From Rhodococcus triatomae (lineage in GTDB: Bacteria; Actinomycetota; Actinomycetes; Mycobacteriales; Mycobacteriaceae), in NCBI RefSeq assembly GCF_014217785.1, contig NZ_CP048814.1, forward strand, positions 4,278,001-4,342,000: a DNA stretch of 64,000 nucleotides, in the 5' to 3' direction. Positions within the stretch are counted from its first letter, which is position 1. Every line of letters starts with the position of its first letter. Shown one piece after another: positions 1 through 8,545 of this stretch. The notes under the pieces were generated by a model. It saw only the letters and a list, made by a program, of their open reading frames with translations, was not told the DNA's origin and did not search any database. The position numbers were made by a program, and so were the translations under genes.

Positions 1-77
1 CCCTGCGGGGAAGTCTCTTCCGCGACCCGTCCGGAAACACCACCGTCGACGACACCACCGAATGGGAGTTCACCTGA
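1..77 (+). CDS. C-terminal end of an unidentified protein (partial)
   Basis: An open frame enters from the left edge (codons starting at base 3) and ends at TGA 75-77, giving about 24 residues that finish in TEWEFT. The stop overlaps the ATG of the ferredoxin gene (TGATG), so the two are probably translationally coupled in one operon. The tail is too short to assign a family. Its position upstream of an AprAB-like/ABC importer operon suggests another enzyme of the same pathway, but that is inference. Confidence 0.6.
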   Translation, partial: LRGSLFRDPSGNTTVDDTTEWEFT

Positions 78-304
78 TGGCACTGGTCGGTCACCGCGCA
101 GACGTACCCGTCACCATCGACGAGTCGTTGTGCATCGAAGGCTGCACGCTGTGCGTCGAGATCTGTCCACTCGACTCCCTCGCGATCAACCCGGACAACG
201 GCAAGGCCTTCATGCACGTGGACGAGTGCTGGTACTGCGGGCCGTGCGCCGCGCGGTGTCCCACGGGCGCCGTCACCGTCAACATGCCGTATCTGCTGCG
301 CTGA
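77..304 (+). CDS. AprB-like 2[4Fe-4S] ferredoxin
   Basis: Small iron-sulfur protein of 75 residues with two cysteine clusters: C-x3-C-x2-C-x3-CP (CIEGCTLCVEICP) and C-x2-C-x2-C-x3-CP (CWYCGPCAARCP). The second cluster with the preceding DECW resembles the beta subunit of adenylylsulfate reductase (AprB, ECW-x2-C), although the AprB C-terminal tail is missing. It probably passes electrons to or from the AprA-like flavoprotein encoded at 3444-6164. The ATG at 77 is chosen over one at 62 because it overlaps the upstream stop (TGATG). A 73-base gap separates it from the ABC genes. The electron-carrier role is secure; the physiological partner is inferred. Confidence 0.88.
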   Translation: MALVGHRADVPVTIDESLCIEGCTLCVEICPLDSLAINPDNGKAFMHVDECWYCGPCAARCPTGAVTVNMPYLLR

Positions 305-377
305 TCGCGCGCCGACCGCGTCTCGCTGTCGGCCCCACATCTCCCCGCGAAGCACGTCTCCCGAGAAGGACCCCTCC

Positions 378-1802
378 GTGAAACCCACCCGTCTCGTCCC
401 GGCGGTGGCGGCTGTCGCCGCGCTCACCCTGTCGGCCTGCTCGTTCGAGCCGTCCGCCGATGCCGACGCCGTCACCGTCGTGGTCGGCTATCAGTCGAAG
501 ACCATCAACACCGTGACCGCAGGCACCCTGCTGCGCGCTCAGGGCTTCCTCGAGCAGCGGCTCGCCGAGATCGGCGAGGAGACGGGCACCGCCTATCGGG
601 TGGAGTGGCAGGACTACGACACCGGTGCACCGATCACCGCGCAGATGGTCGCGGAGAAGATCGACATCGGGTCCATGGGCGACTACCCACTGCTCATCAA
701 CGGCTCACGCACCCAGGACAATCCGCGTGCACGAACCCAGCTCGTGTCGGTCACCGGGTACAACCCGGAGGGTGCGCTGAACATGGTGGTCGTGCCGCCG
801 GACTCGCCCGCGACCACCCTCGCCGACCTGGCCGGTGCCAAGGTGTCGGCGAGTGTCGGCTCCGCCGGGCACGGCACCCTGGTGCAGGCGCTCGACCGCG
901 CGGGCATCGACCCCGCGACCGGCGTCGAGGTCCTCAACCAGCAACCGCAGGTGGGGGCCTCTGCACTCGAGTCCGGGCAGGTGGCCGCTCTGTCGCAGTT
1001 CGTGGCCTGGCCCGGTCTGCTCGTTCACCAGGACAAGGCCACGTTGCTGTACGACGGTGCCGAACTCGGCGTGCCCACCTTGCACGGCGTGGTCGTCCGG
1101 AGCGCCTACGCGGACGAGCATCCGGAAGTTCTGGACGCGTTCCTCCGGGCGCAGCTCGATGCCACCCGGTACCTGGTGGACGACCCGCTCGACGCGGCAC
1201 GGATCGTCGCCGACGCCAGCGGGCTCCCGCAGGAGGTCGTGTACCTCTACAACGGCCCCGGCGGTACGACCTTCGAGACCGCACTCGAACCGCACCTCGT
1301 CGAGGCACTGAAAGGAAATGTGCCGTACCTCGAGTCGATCGGGGACTTCGCCGAACTCGACGTGGACGGTTTCGTGTCCGACACGGCGCTGCGGGCCGCG
1401 TTCGCGGCCGAGGGGCTCGACTACGACGCGGCGGTGGCGGACACCAGCAACCCGAGCGTGCTCCGCGGGACCGACCCGGTGTGCGAGCGAGCGGTGGACG
1501 ATGTGGCACTGGCGGGCGAGATCTGGTTCGCCGCCGGCGATGCGACGCAGGTCGCCGCGGACCCGACGTGCCTGCTCCGGGCGGTGCAGCAGGCCCGTGC
1601 CGACGGCCGTGACATCCGCGGGGTGTATGTGCCGGACACGGAACTCGGCACCCGGTGGTTCGCCGACAAGTCGGTGTGGGTGGTCGACGGCGACCGGTAC
1701 CTGCCGTTCACCACCGAGGCCGCGGCGACCCGGTATCTCTCGGCGCACCCGGGTTCCGTCCCGATCGAGTACGAGCGAGCCGTCGAGGAGGTGCGCCCGT
1801 GA
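378..1802 (+). CDS. SsuA/TauA-type ABC substrate-binding lipoprotein with C-terminal extension
   Basis: Extracytoplasmic solute receptor of 474 residues. The N-terminus is a lipoprotein signal with lipobox LSAC (Cys about residue 21). Residues about 35-350 match nitrate/sulfonate/taurine receptors (NMT1/SsuA type; note GYQSKTINT and the IDIGSMGDYP segment). The C-terminal part is unusual: residues about 405-470 (RGVYVPD..RWFADKSVWVV..PFTTEAAATRYLSAHPG) resemble a NosL-type fold rather than a transporter domain. The GTG start at 378 has GAGAAGGA 8 bases upstream. The gene overlaps the permease gene by GTGA. A transporter role is well supported; the ligand is unknown and a sulfonate-like compound is a guess from the family. 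Confidence 0.87.
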   Translation: MKPTRLVPAVAAVAALTLSACSFEPSADADAVTVVVGYQSKTINTVTAGTLLRAQGFLEQRLAEIGEETGTAYRVEWQDYDTGAPITAQMVAEKIDIGSMGDYPLLINGSRTQDNPRARTQLVSVTGYNPEGALNMVVVPPDSPATTLADLAGAKVSASVGSAGHGTLVQALDRAGIDPATGVEVLNQQPQVGASALESGQVAALSQFVAWPGLLVHQDKATLLYDGAELGVPTLHGVVVRSAYADEHPEVLDAFLRAQLDATRYLVDDPLDAARIVADASGLPQEVVYLYNGPGGTTFETALEPHLVEALKGNVPYLESIGDFAELDVDGFVSDTALRAAFAAEGLDYDAAVADTSNPSVLRGTDPVCERAVDDVALAGEIWFAAGDATQVAADPTCLLRAVQQARADGRDIRGVYVPDTELGTRWFADKSVWVVDGDRYLPFTTEAAATRYLSAHPGSVPIEYERAVEEVRP

Positions 1803-2662
1803 GCGCGACCGCCACCGTGCCGGAGGTTGCGACGTCGCGAGCGCCGGCGGAGCCCCGACGGGCGGGTGGGCGCCGGATCACTCGCCGCGGGCGTGGTCAC
1901 GTCCTGATCCGCGTCGGCTCCGTCGCCGCGGCACTGGCTCTGTGGCAGTGGCTGACCGCGAACGACATTCGGCTCTGGCTGCGGTTCGACACACTCCCCA
2001 GTGTCGGTGAGGTGCTCTCCGCGTTCGCGGTGGCGGTGCAGTCGGAGACGTTCCACCTCGATCTTGCGCAGTCGCTCGTGCGCATTCTCACCGGATTCGC
2101 GCTCGCAGCAGTGATCGGTGTCGCGGTGGGTGTCGGGTTGGGGCGGTCGAATCTGTTCTCCGCGGTGTTCGGCCCGCTCACCGAACTGGCCCGCCCGATT
2201 CCGGCGATCGCGGTCGTCCCGGTCGCCATCCTGCTGTTCCCCAGTGACGAGGCCGGAATCGTCTTCATCACCTTCCTCGCCGCCTTCTTCCCGGTCATGG
2301 TCAGCACCCGCCATGCGGTGCGGGCGCTCCCCACGCTGTGGGAGGACTCGGTGCGCACCCTCGGCGGCGGCCGCATCGACGTCCTGGTGCGGGTGGTGCT
2401 TCCGGGCATCCTCCCGGGCGTGTTCGGTGGCCTCTCGGTGGGGATCGGAGTGGGGTGGATCTGTGTGATCTCGGCCGAGATGATCTCCGGCCGACTGGGT
2501 GTGGGGTACCGCACCTGGCAGGCGTACACCATCGTCGACTATCCGGGAGTGTTCGTCGGGATGATCACCATCGGAATCCTCGGGTTCCTCACCTCCGGTG
2601 CGGTGGAACTCCTCGGTCGCCGGGTCACGCGCTGGCTTCCGCGAGGGGAGCAGCGGTCGTGA
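1799..2662 (+). CDS. ABC transporter permease (SsuC/TauC type)
   Basis: Integral membrane permease of 287 residues belonging to the BPD transporter inner-membrane component family. About six hydrophobic segments are visible, and the EAA-type coupling loop reads EDSVRTLGGGRIDVLVRVVLP, followed by the usual GxxxGxxxGW stretch. The N-terminal about 35 residues are Arg/Pro-rich and cytoplasmic. It is read from GTG 1799, which overlaps the receptor stop, and its own stop overlaps the ATPase start at 2659. It forms the importer with its two neighbours. Confidence 0.9.
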   Translation: MSATATVPEVATSRAPAEPRRAGGRRITRRGRGHVLIRVGSVAAALALWQWLTANDIRLWLRFDTLPSVGEVLSAFAVAVQSETFHLDLAQSLVRILTGFALAAVIGVAVGVGLGRSNLFSAVFGPLTELARPIPAIAVVPVAILLFPSDEAGIVFITFLAAFFPVMVSTRHAVRALPTLWEDSVRTLGGGRIDVLVRVVLPGILPGVFGGLSVGIGVGWICVISAEMISGRLGVGYRTWQAYTIVDYPGVFVGMITIGILGFLTSGAVELLGRRVTRWLPRGEQRS

Positions 2663-3447
2663 GCACCACCACCATGCAGGGGATGGCCCTGGCTCTCGAC
2701 GACGTGACCCTCGCCTACGACGCCGTCGACGTGGTCCGCGGGCTGTCGCTGGAGGTGCGGCCGGGTGAGATCCTCGTCCTCACCGGCCCGTCCGGGTGCG
2801 GCAAGTCCACCGTCCTGCGGGCGTTGGCCGGGCTGCTGGCGCCGGTGTCCGGCACGGTCGTGGCCGACGGCGCGGCGGTCCGGACCACCTCACGTGATCG
2901 GGCGATGGTCTTCCAGGACAACGCGCTGCTGCCGTGGCGGTCCGTGCGCTCGAACATCGAACTGGCACTGGGGCTCCGGGGCGTGCCTCGGCGTGAGCGC
3001 CGCGGCGCGGCGCAGAAGTGGATCGAGGAGGTGGGGCTGACCGGATACAGCGACTACCTGCCCAAGAACCTGTCCGGTGGCATGCGTCAGCGCGTGCAAC
3101 TCGCCCGCGGGCTCGCCGGGGCGCCGCGTGCGGTGATGATGGACGAGCCGTTCGGGGCACTCGACGCGCAGACCCGCGCGGTGATGCAACGCCTGTTGCT
3201 GGACACCTGGGCCGCGCACCCGACGACGGTCGTCTTCGTCACCCACGACGTGGACGAGGCGGTCCTGCTCGGCGACCGGATCGCCGTCCTCGGTCGCGTA
3301 GGTGAACCACTGCGCGCGATCGTCGACGTCCCGCATCCCCGGGACCGGGGCCGTCGAGACGACCTCGCGACCCGCGCGGCCCGTGCCGCGGCACTCGCAG
3401 CCCTCGAGACAACGCTCGGTGAACCAGCCGGGAACGGAGAAGCATGA
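2659..3447 (+). CDS. ABC transporter ATP-binding protein (SsuB/TauB type)
   Basis: Nucleotide-binding subunit of 262 residues for the importer at 378-2662. All ATPase motifs are present in order: Walker A GPSGCGKST, Q-loop FQDNALLPW, signature LSGGMRQRVQLARG, Walker B VMMDEPFGALD and switch histidine THD. The sequence is typical of nitrate/sulfonate/taurine importers. GTG 2659 overlaps the permease stop, and the gene ends by ATGA overlap with the flavoprotein, so four genes in a row are translationally coupled. This ties transport directly to the downstream redox enzyme. Confidence 0.93.
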   Translation: MSTTTMQGMALALDDVTLAYDAVDVVRGLSLEVRPGEILVLTGPSGCGKSTVLRALAGLLAPVSGTVVADGAAVRTTSRDRAMVFQDNALLPWRSVRSNIELALGLRGVPRRERRGAAQKWIEEVGLTGYSDYLPKNLSGGMRQRVQLARGLAGAPRAVMMDEPFGALDAQTRAVMQRLLLDTWAAHPTTVVFVTHDVDEAVLLGDRIAVLGRVGEPLRAIVDVPHPRDRGRRDDLATRAARAAALAALETTLGEPAGNGEA

Positions 3448-6164
3448 CCGCCGCCCAGACCTACCTGGCCGCGCGCCCGGACGTGATGCAGGCACCCGCG
3501 CTCGACGAGGCCGTCCGCATGGACTGCGACGTACTGGTGATCGGTGGTGGCACCGCCGGAACGATGGCCGCACTGACCGCCGCCGAGAACGGCGCGAACG
3601 TGCTCCTGCTGGAGAAGGCCCATGTACGGCACTCCGGTGCACTCGCAATGGGCATGGACGGGGTGAACAATGCCGTCGTCCCCGGCAAGGCAGAGCCCGA
3701 GGACTACGTCGCCGAGATCACCCGCGCGAACGACGGAATCGTCAACCAGCGCACCGTCTACCAGACGGCGACGCGCGGATTCGCGATGGTGCAGCGGCTC
3801 GAGAAGTACGGAGTGAAGTTCGAGAAGGACGAGTACGGCGAGTACGCCGTCCGCCGAGTCCACCGCTCCGGCGCCTACGTGCTCCCGATGCCCGAGGGCA
3901 AGGACGTGAAGAAGGCGCTCTACCGGGTGCTGCGGCAACGGAAGATGCGCGAGCGGATCCGGATCGAGAACCGGTTGATGCCGGTCCGTGTGCTCACCGA
4001 CGGTGGCCGGGCGGTCGGCGCGGCCGCACTGAACACCAGGACCGGCGAGTTCGTCACGGTGGGCGCGAAGGCGGTGATCCTCGCGACCGGCCCGTGCGGT
4101 CGCCTCGGGCTGCCTGCCTCCGGATACCTGTACGGCACCTACGAGAATCCGACCAACGCCGGCGACGGGTACTCGATGGCGTACCACGCCGGAGCCGAGC
4201 TGAGCGGGATCGAGTGCTTCCAGATCAACCCGCTCATCAAGGACTACAACGGGCCAGCCTGCGCGTACGTCGCGAATCCGTTCGGCGGCTACCAGGTCAA
4301 CGCGCAGGGGGAGCGGTTCGTCGACTCGGACTACTGGTCCGGGCAGATGATCGCGGAGGTGCGCCGCGAGATCGACTCGGCTCGCGGACCGATCTATCTC
4401 AAGGTCAGCCACCTTCCCGAGGAAACCCTGGACACGCTCGAATCCATCCTGCACACCACGGAACGCCCCACCCGCGGCACCTTCCACTCCGGCCGTGGAC
4501 ACGACTACCGCACCCACGACATCGAGATGCACGTATCCGAGATCGGTTTGTGCAGCGGTCATTCCGCGTCCGGAGTATGGGTGGACGAGAACGGGGCGAC
4601 GACGGTTCCCGGGCTGTATGCGGCCGGCGACCTGGCGTGCGTGCCGCACAACTATATGATCGGCGCCTTCGTGTACGGCGATCTCGCGGGCGCGCACGCG
4701 ACGTCGACGCTGACGGACGTCGCCGCCCCGACCGACCTCCCCACGGACCAGGTGGCCGACGCCCACGCGCTGATCTACCGGCCGCTGCTGAACCCGGACG
4801 GTCCACCACAACCACAGGTCGAGTACAAGCTGCGCCGCTTCGTCAACGACTATGTGGCACCGCCGAAGACGGCCACGAAGCTGTCGATCGCGGTGGAGAC
4901 GTTCGAGCGGATGAGCCGCGAGATCGAGGAGATGGGCGGCCACACTCCCCACGAGCTGATGCGCTGCGCCGAGGTGAGCTTCATCCGAGACTGCGCGGAG
5001 ATGGCGTCGCGCAGCTCACTGACCAGGACCGAGAGCAGGTGGGGGCTCTATCACGAGCGCGCCGACCTGCCCGAGCAACTCGACGCCGAGTGGGGCTATC
5101 ACCTCAACCTGCGCCGCGGCGCCGACGGCGAGATGGAGTTCCTCAAGCGGCCCGTCGCGCCGTACTTCGTCCCGGTGCCAGGGTTCGACACCCTGCCGCC
5201 GCAGGACCAGTCGGTGGTCCCGGTCCGCCAGCCCGACCTGGTGGGCGGGCGGCCGCCCGTGGCGGCCCGCGACCGGGTGGCCCGGCCGGAACGCACAGAG
5301 CCGTCGTCGCCCGAGATCGTCGCGGTGCTCGCCCTGGACGCGCCGGACGTCGGGGAGTTGGCGCCGTTCCTGGCCTCGACGGACGCGCAGGTCCGTGCGA
5401 CGGCGCTGTCGGTGCTCACGGAAGGAACGCCCGAGGGGTTCACCGGTGTGTTGATCACCGCCCTCGGCGATCCGGACCTGGCCGTGCGGCGGAAGGCGGC
5501 GGAGTCGCTGCGCGAGCTCGTCGAGGTGCTCGGCGATGTCGGCGGTCTGGTCGGGTTCGCAGGGTCGCCGGACCCGGTGGTGCGCGGCGCCGTGGTGGAT
5601 CTGTTGCGCGCGCATCGGGCGGGGACGAGAGAGACGTTCCTCGTGGCCCTGGCGGACGAGGATCACCACGTCCGGATCGAGGCGGTGCGGGCCCTGGTGT
5701 CGCTCGACGTCTGGGTGGACGTCGCCGGTGCCGCCGAGGATCCGGATCGTCAGGTGCGGGTGGCGGTGGCGCACGGACTGGCGACGATCGGGGCGGGGGG
5801 ACGGGACGCGGTGCGGTCTCTCGTCACCGACCGGGACGCGCTGGTTCGGGCCGCGGCGCTGGCGGCGCTCGCCTCGCTCGGGTGCGAGAGCACCGACGCC
5901 GAATCCGCGGTTGCCGCACTCGGGGATTCGGCGTGGCAGGTGCGTCAGGGCGCGGCGCGGGCGTTGGCCGTCGCCGACCTCGTGGTCGCCGTCCCAGCGC
6001 TCGCGAAGGCGCTGGAGGACCCGCACCTCGATGTCCGCAAGGCGGCCGTCATGGCCCTCGCGGAACGGGCGGCGTCGCCGGAGGTTCGGGAGGCGCTGGC
6101 CCGGGCACTCGAGGATCCGGACGCGGACGTCCGGGCGTACGCGCGGAGGGGGCTGTCGGAATAG
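3444..6164 (+). CDS. AprA-like FAD-dependent reductase fused to HEAT repeats
   Basis: Flavoprotein of 906 residues. The N-terminal half is a fumarate reductase/AprA-type FAD module: dinucleotide fold VLVIGGGTAGTMAA (residues about 30-43), then LEKAHVRHSGALAMG and a region matching adenylylsulfate reductase alpha more closely than succinate dehydrogenase, and a closing GLYAAGDLA motif. A fumarate-reductase C-terminal-like segment follows to about residue 590. From about 630 to 906 there is a run of about nine PBS-lyase-type HEAT repeats (for example DPDLAVRRKAAESL, DPDRQVRVAVAHGL, DPHLDVRKAAVMAL). The ATG overlaps the ATPase stop. Partner candidates are the ferredoxin at 77-304 and the ABC importer. 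The actual substrate is unknown; APS reductase activity should not be assumed because no sulfate-reduction genes are in view. Confidence 0.85.
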   Translation: MTAAQTYLAARPDVMQAPALDEAVRMDCDVLVIGGGTAGTMAALTAAENGANVLLLEKAHVRHSGALAMGMDGVNNAVVPGKAEPEDYVAEITRANDGIVNQRTVYQTATRGFAMVQRLEKYGVKFEKDEYGEYAVRRVHRSGAYVLPMPEGKDVKKALYRVLRQRKMRERIRIENRLMPVRVLTDGGRAVGAAALNTRTGEFVTVGAKAVILATGPCGRLGLPASGYLYGTYENPTNAGDGYSMAYHAGAELSGIECFQINPLIKDYNGPACAYVANPFGGYQVNAQGERFVDSDYWSGQMIAEVRREIDSARGPIYLKVSHLPEETLDTLESILHTTERPTRGTFHSGRGHDYRTHDIEMHVSEIGLCSGHSASGVWVDENGATTVPGLYAAGDLACVPHNYMIGAFVYGDLAGAHATSTLTDVAAPTDLPTDQVADAHALIYRPLLNPDGPPQPQVEYKLRRFVNDYVAPPKTATKLSIAVETFERMSREIEEMGGHTPHELMRCAEVSFIRDCAEMASRSSLTRTESRWGLYHERADLPEQLDAEWGYHLNLRRGADGEMEFLKRPVAPYFVPVPGFDTLPPQDQSVVPVRQPDLVGGRPPVAARDRVARPERTEPSSPEIVAVLALDAPDVGELAPFLASTDAQVRATALSVLTEGTPEGFTGVLITALGDPDLAVRRKAAESLRELVEVLGDVGGLVGFAGSPDPVVRGAVVDLLRAHRAGTRETFLVALADEDHHVRIEAVRALVSLDVWVDVAGAAEDPDRQVRVAVAHGLATIGAGGRDAVRSLVTDRDALVRAAALAALASLGCESTDAESAVAALGDSAWQVRQGAARALAVADLVVAVPALAKALEDPHLDVRKAAVMALAERAASPEVREALARALEDPDADVRAYARRGLSE

Positions 6165-6190
6165 CTCTCGCGGAACAGTTCTGGCCGGAT

Positions 6191-6254
6191 CCGCGGACGT
6201 ATCCCGCACCGTGCTCTGGAACCTTCGGGAGCGCGGTGCGGACAATGTCCGCGG
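6191..6254. repeat. Dispersed palindromic element, copy 1 (probable bidirectional terminator)
   Basis: Imperfect hairpin between two convergent genes. The inner arms CCGCACCGTGCTCTGGAA and TTCGGGAGCGCGGTGCGG pair across a 2-base centre (6204-6241), and an outer pair CCGCGGAC/GTCCGCGG extends the stem. The centre is related to three other copies in the window (20041, 28080, 29153). It is well placed to stop transcription from both sides. Confidence 0.65.
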
Positions 6255-6258
6255 ACAG

Positions 6259-7052
6259 TCAGCGGCGAGGCCCGAACTCGGGGGTGGGCCCGGCGGTCCC
6301 GGCCTTGCGCGCGATCGTGTGGTTCCGTCCGGTGAGAAGTCGCAACTGCAATAGCGTCTCCACCGCGAACGCGGCCCGAGGGGAGCGGTGCCAGGTGTTC
6401 TGGAACAGCTTCTTGGTGGCGGCGACGGAATCGGGGGAACGGGTCGCGATCCGGGCGGCGAGTTCTTCGGCGTCGGTGAGCGGATGCTCGGAGACGCCGC
6501 TCACGAGCCCCCACTCGTGGGCGCGCCTCCCGTCGAACATCTCCCCGGTCATCGTCAGGCGCTTGGCCAGATCCATCCCCACCAACTCGCGCAACGTCAC
6601 CGAGCCGGTCATGTCCGGGATCAGGCCCCACTTCGCCTCGAGTACCGAGAGCTCGCAGTCCGGTGTGCTGAACCGGAAGTCGGCGGCGAGCGCCAGTTGC
6701 AGGCCGCCGCCGTAACACCGCCCGTGCAGGACGGCGATCACCGGGACCGGTAGTGAGCGCCATGCCCAGCAGGCTCGTTGGAAGAGGTTCGTCTTCTGTC
6801 CGGGAATTTTCGCGAAGGCGAGCGCCAGGCGGGCCGGATTCTTGCCGACCGACGCGAAATCGAGCCCGGCACTGAAGGCCGCACCGTCGCCGCGCAGGAT
6901 CACCGCGCGTACGTCCCGACGTCGGCGCACTGTGCGCGCGGCGTCGACGGACCGTCCAGCATGTCCAGGTCGAGCCCGTTGAGCTTGTCCGCGCGGCTGA
7001 GCGTGACGTAGGCAAGGGACCCGTCGAATCGGACGGTGACTCTGTCGGACAT
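6259..7052 (-). pseudogene. Crotonase/enoyl-CoA hydratase family gene with a frameshift
   Basis: Minus-strand gene of the enoyl-CoA hydratase/isomerase superfamily. The first 34 codons (MSDRVTVRFDGSLAYVTL..., start at 7052) are in one frame and the remaining about 230 codons are in another. The second part has the family marks: FSAGLDFAS, the oxyanion-hole segment HGRCYGGGLQLALAADFR and EAKWGLIPD. Continuity breaks near 6948-6952, where DLDMLDG should run into VDAARTVRR; one missing base (CTC read as CC) explains it. Repaired, the protein would be 264 residues, normal for the family. It is either a genuine inactivating deletion or a sequencing error. The gene is divergent from the monooxygenase at 7168. 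Confidence 0.85.
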
Positions 7053-7167
7053 GGTGCTTCCTCCGCGGGTTGGGCCGGGTCTCGTGGCCGAGTATTCGGG
7101 ATCGAGCGGCGCGCGGCCAGTAGGCGAGGGCACCCGAGGGTGTACCGATGCGACTATCGTTCGTCGC

Positions 7168-8502
7168 GTGTCGAGGAGTGAGAACCGAGTACGTGAGCGA
7201 GGAGAAGACGCACGCAGGCTCCACATCGGCCTGTCGTTGGCGCCGACGTGGCTGTCCGGGGAAGGCTGGCGCCGCGAGGACAGCAGGGTGGCGGAACTCT
7301 TCGACAGCAACCTCTACGTCGATCTCGCCCGGCGCGGGGAGGCCGCCGCGCTCGACTTCGTGTTCAAGCCGGACTCGCTGTTCGTCGACCCGGACACGCT
7401 CGCCGGCTCCCCGGGGTTCAGCAGCCTCGACCCGACCGTCCTGCTGGCCACGCTCGCGCGGGAGACCAGCAGGATCGGGCTGGTCACCACCGCGTCCACC
7501 ACGTTCAACCCGCCGTACGTCGTTGCCCGGCAACTGCAGTCGCTGCACTGGGCCAGCGAGGGACGCGCCGGGTGGAACATCGTGACCTCGCTCGACGGTC
7601 AGGGCAATTTCGGTGTCACCGAGATGCCGTCCGCGCGAGACAGGTATGTCCGCGCCGCCGAGTTCACGCACGTCGTCCGGAAGCTGTGGGAGAGCTATCC
7701 GCACCGGGCGATACACGAGGACCGAGCCGGCGGGGTATACGCGGACTCCGCACAGGTGAAGGCGATCGACCACCAGGGTGAGCACTTCCGGGTGGAGGGG
7801 CCGTCGACGGTGCCGACACACCCGTCGGGTGAGATCCCGTTGTTCCAGGCGGGCGCGTCGCCGGACGGACGCGACTTCGCCGCCTCCGTCGCCGACGCGG
7901 TGTTCGCGGCCTCGCCCGACATCGAGGCGGGAACGGAGTTGCGGGAGGACCTACGTGCCCGTGCGGTAGCTCACGGCCGGGATCCTGATTCTCTCCTGGT
8001 GCTGCCCGGGCTCAGCATGTTCCTCGGCAACACATCGGCGCAAGCACGGGAGCTGCATCGAGCCACATATGCGCGGTTGAATGCGGAGCGTAGGTTCGCG
8101 TCCATCGAGTCCGCGGTGGGCCTGGATCTGCGGGCCGCGGATCCGTCGAGTCCGGTCCCGGTGGAGGGTCTCGCGGACCCGGACCGGCCGGTGCGCAGTA
8201 GAACTCACTCCGACCTGTTCCGTCGGTTCATTCTCCGAGAGCGGCCCACCGTGGCGCAGTTGCTCGAGCGCCCCGAGGTGGTGGCCTCGGCGCACTGGGT
8301 GGTGGTCGGCACGCCGGACGACGCCGTACGGGAGATCGTCGACCGGGTCGCGCACGGCCTCGACGGCTTCATCGCGCTGCCGGGAGGGTCCTGGGAGTCG
8401 ATCGACCTTTTCTTCGATCAGGTGATCCCGCGCCTGGTGGACCTGGGGCTGTTCCGGTCGGAGTACGCCGGGCGGACGTTGCGGGAGCACCTCGCCGAGT
8501 AG
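7168..8502 (+). CDS. NtaA/SnaA/DszA-family flavin-dependent monooxygenase
   Basis: Luciferase-like FMNH2-dependent monooxygenase of about 444 residues. Diagnostic segments are YVVARQLQSLHWASEGRAGWNIVTS and GNFGVTEMPSARDRY, typical of nitrilotriacetate/alkanesulfonate/dibenzothiophene-sulfone monooxygenases, followed by IPLFQAGASPDGRDFAA. These enzymes need a separate flavin reductase, which is not visible nearby. The start is uncertain: GTG 7168 gives a normal family length; the open frame continues upstream to 7036 but would overlap the opposite gene. It is divergent from the broken crotonase with a 115-base spacer. The substrate is unknown. Confidence 0.85.
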   Translation: MSRSENRVRERGEDARRLHIGLSLAPTWLSGEGWRREDSRVAELFDSNLYVDLARRGEAAALDFVFKPDSLFVDPDTLAGSPGFSSLDPTVLLATLARETSRIGLVTTASTTFNPPYVVARQLQSLHWASEGRAGWNIVTSLDGQGNFGVTEMPSARDRYVRAAEFTHVVRKLWESYPHRAIHEDRAGGVYADSAQVKAIDHQGEHFRVEGPSTVPTHPSGEIPLFQAGASPDGRDFAASVADAVFAASPDIEAGTELREDLRARAVAHGRDPDSLLVLPGLSMFLGNTSAQARELHRATYARLNAERRFASIESAVGLDLRAADPSSPVPVEGLADPDRPVRSRTHSDLFRRFILRERPTVAQLLERPEVVASAHWVVVGTPDDAVREIVDRVAHGLDGFIALPGGSWESIDLFFDQVIPRLVDLGLFRSEYAGRTLREHLAE

Positions 8503-8545
8503 CGGTCGACGAGCCGACGTACCGATTCGTCGCCATACTGGACCG

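Noticed and set aside
3302..6715. A 1,137-codon open frame overlapping the flavoprotein gene
   Set aside because: It is a high-GC shadow frame: extremely Arg-rich, no motifs, and the flavoprotein in the other frame has clear FAD and HEAT signatures.
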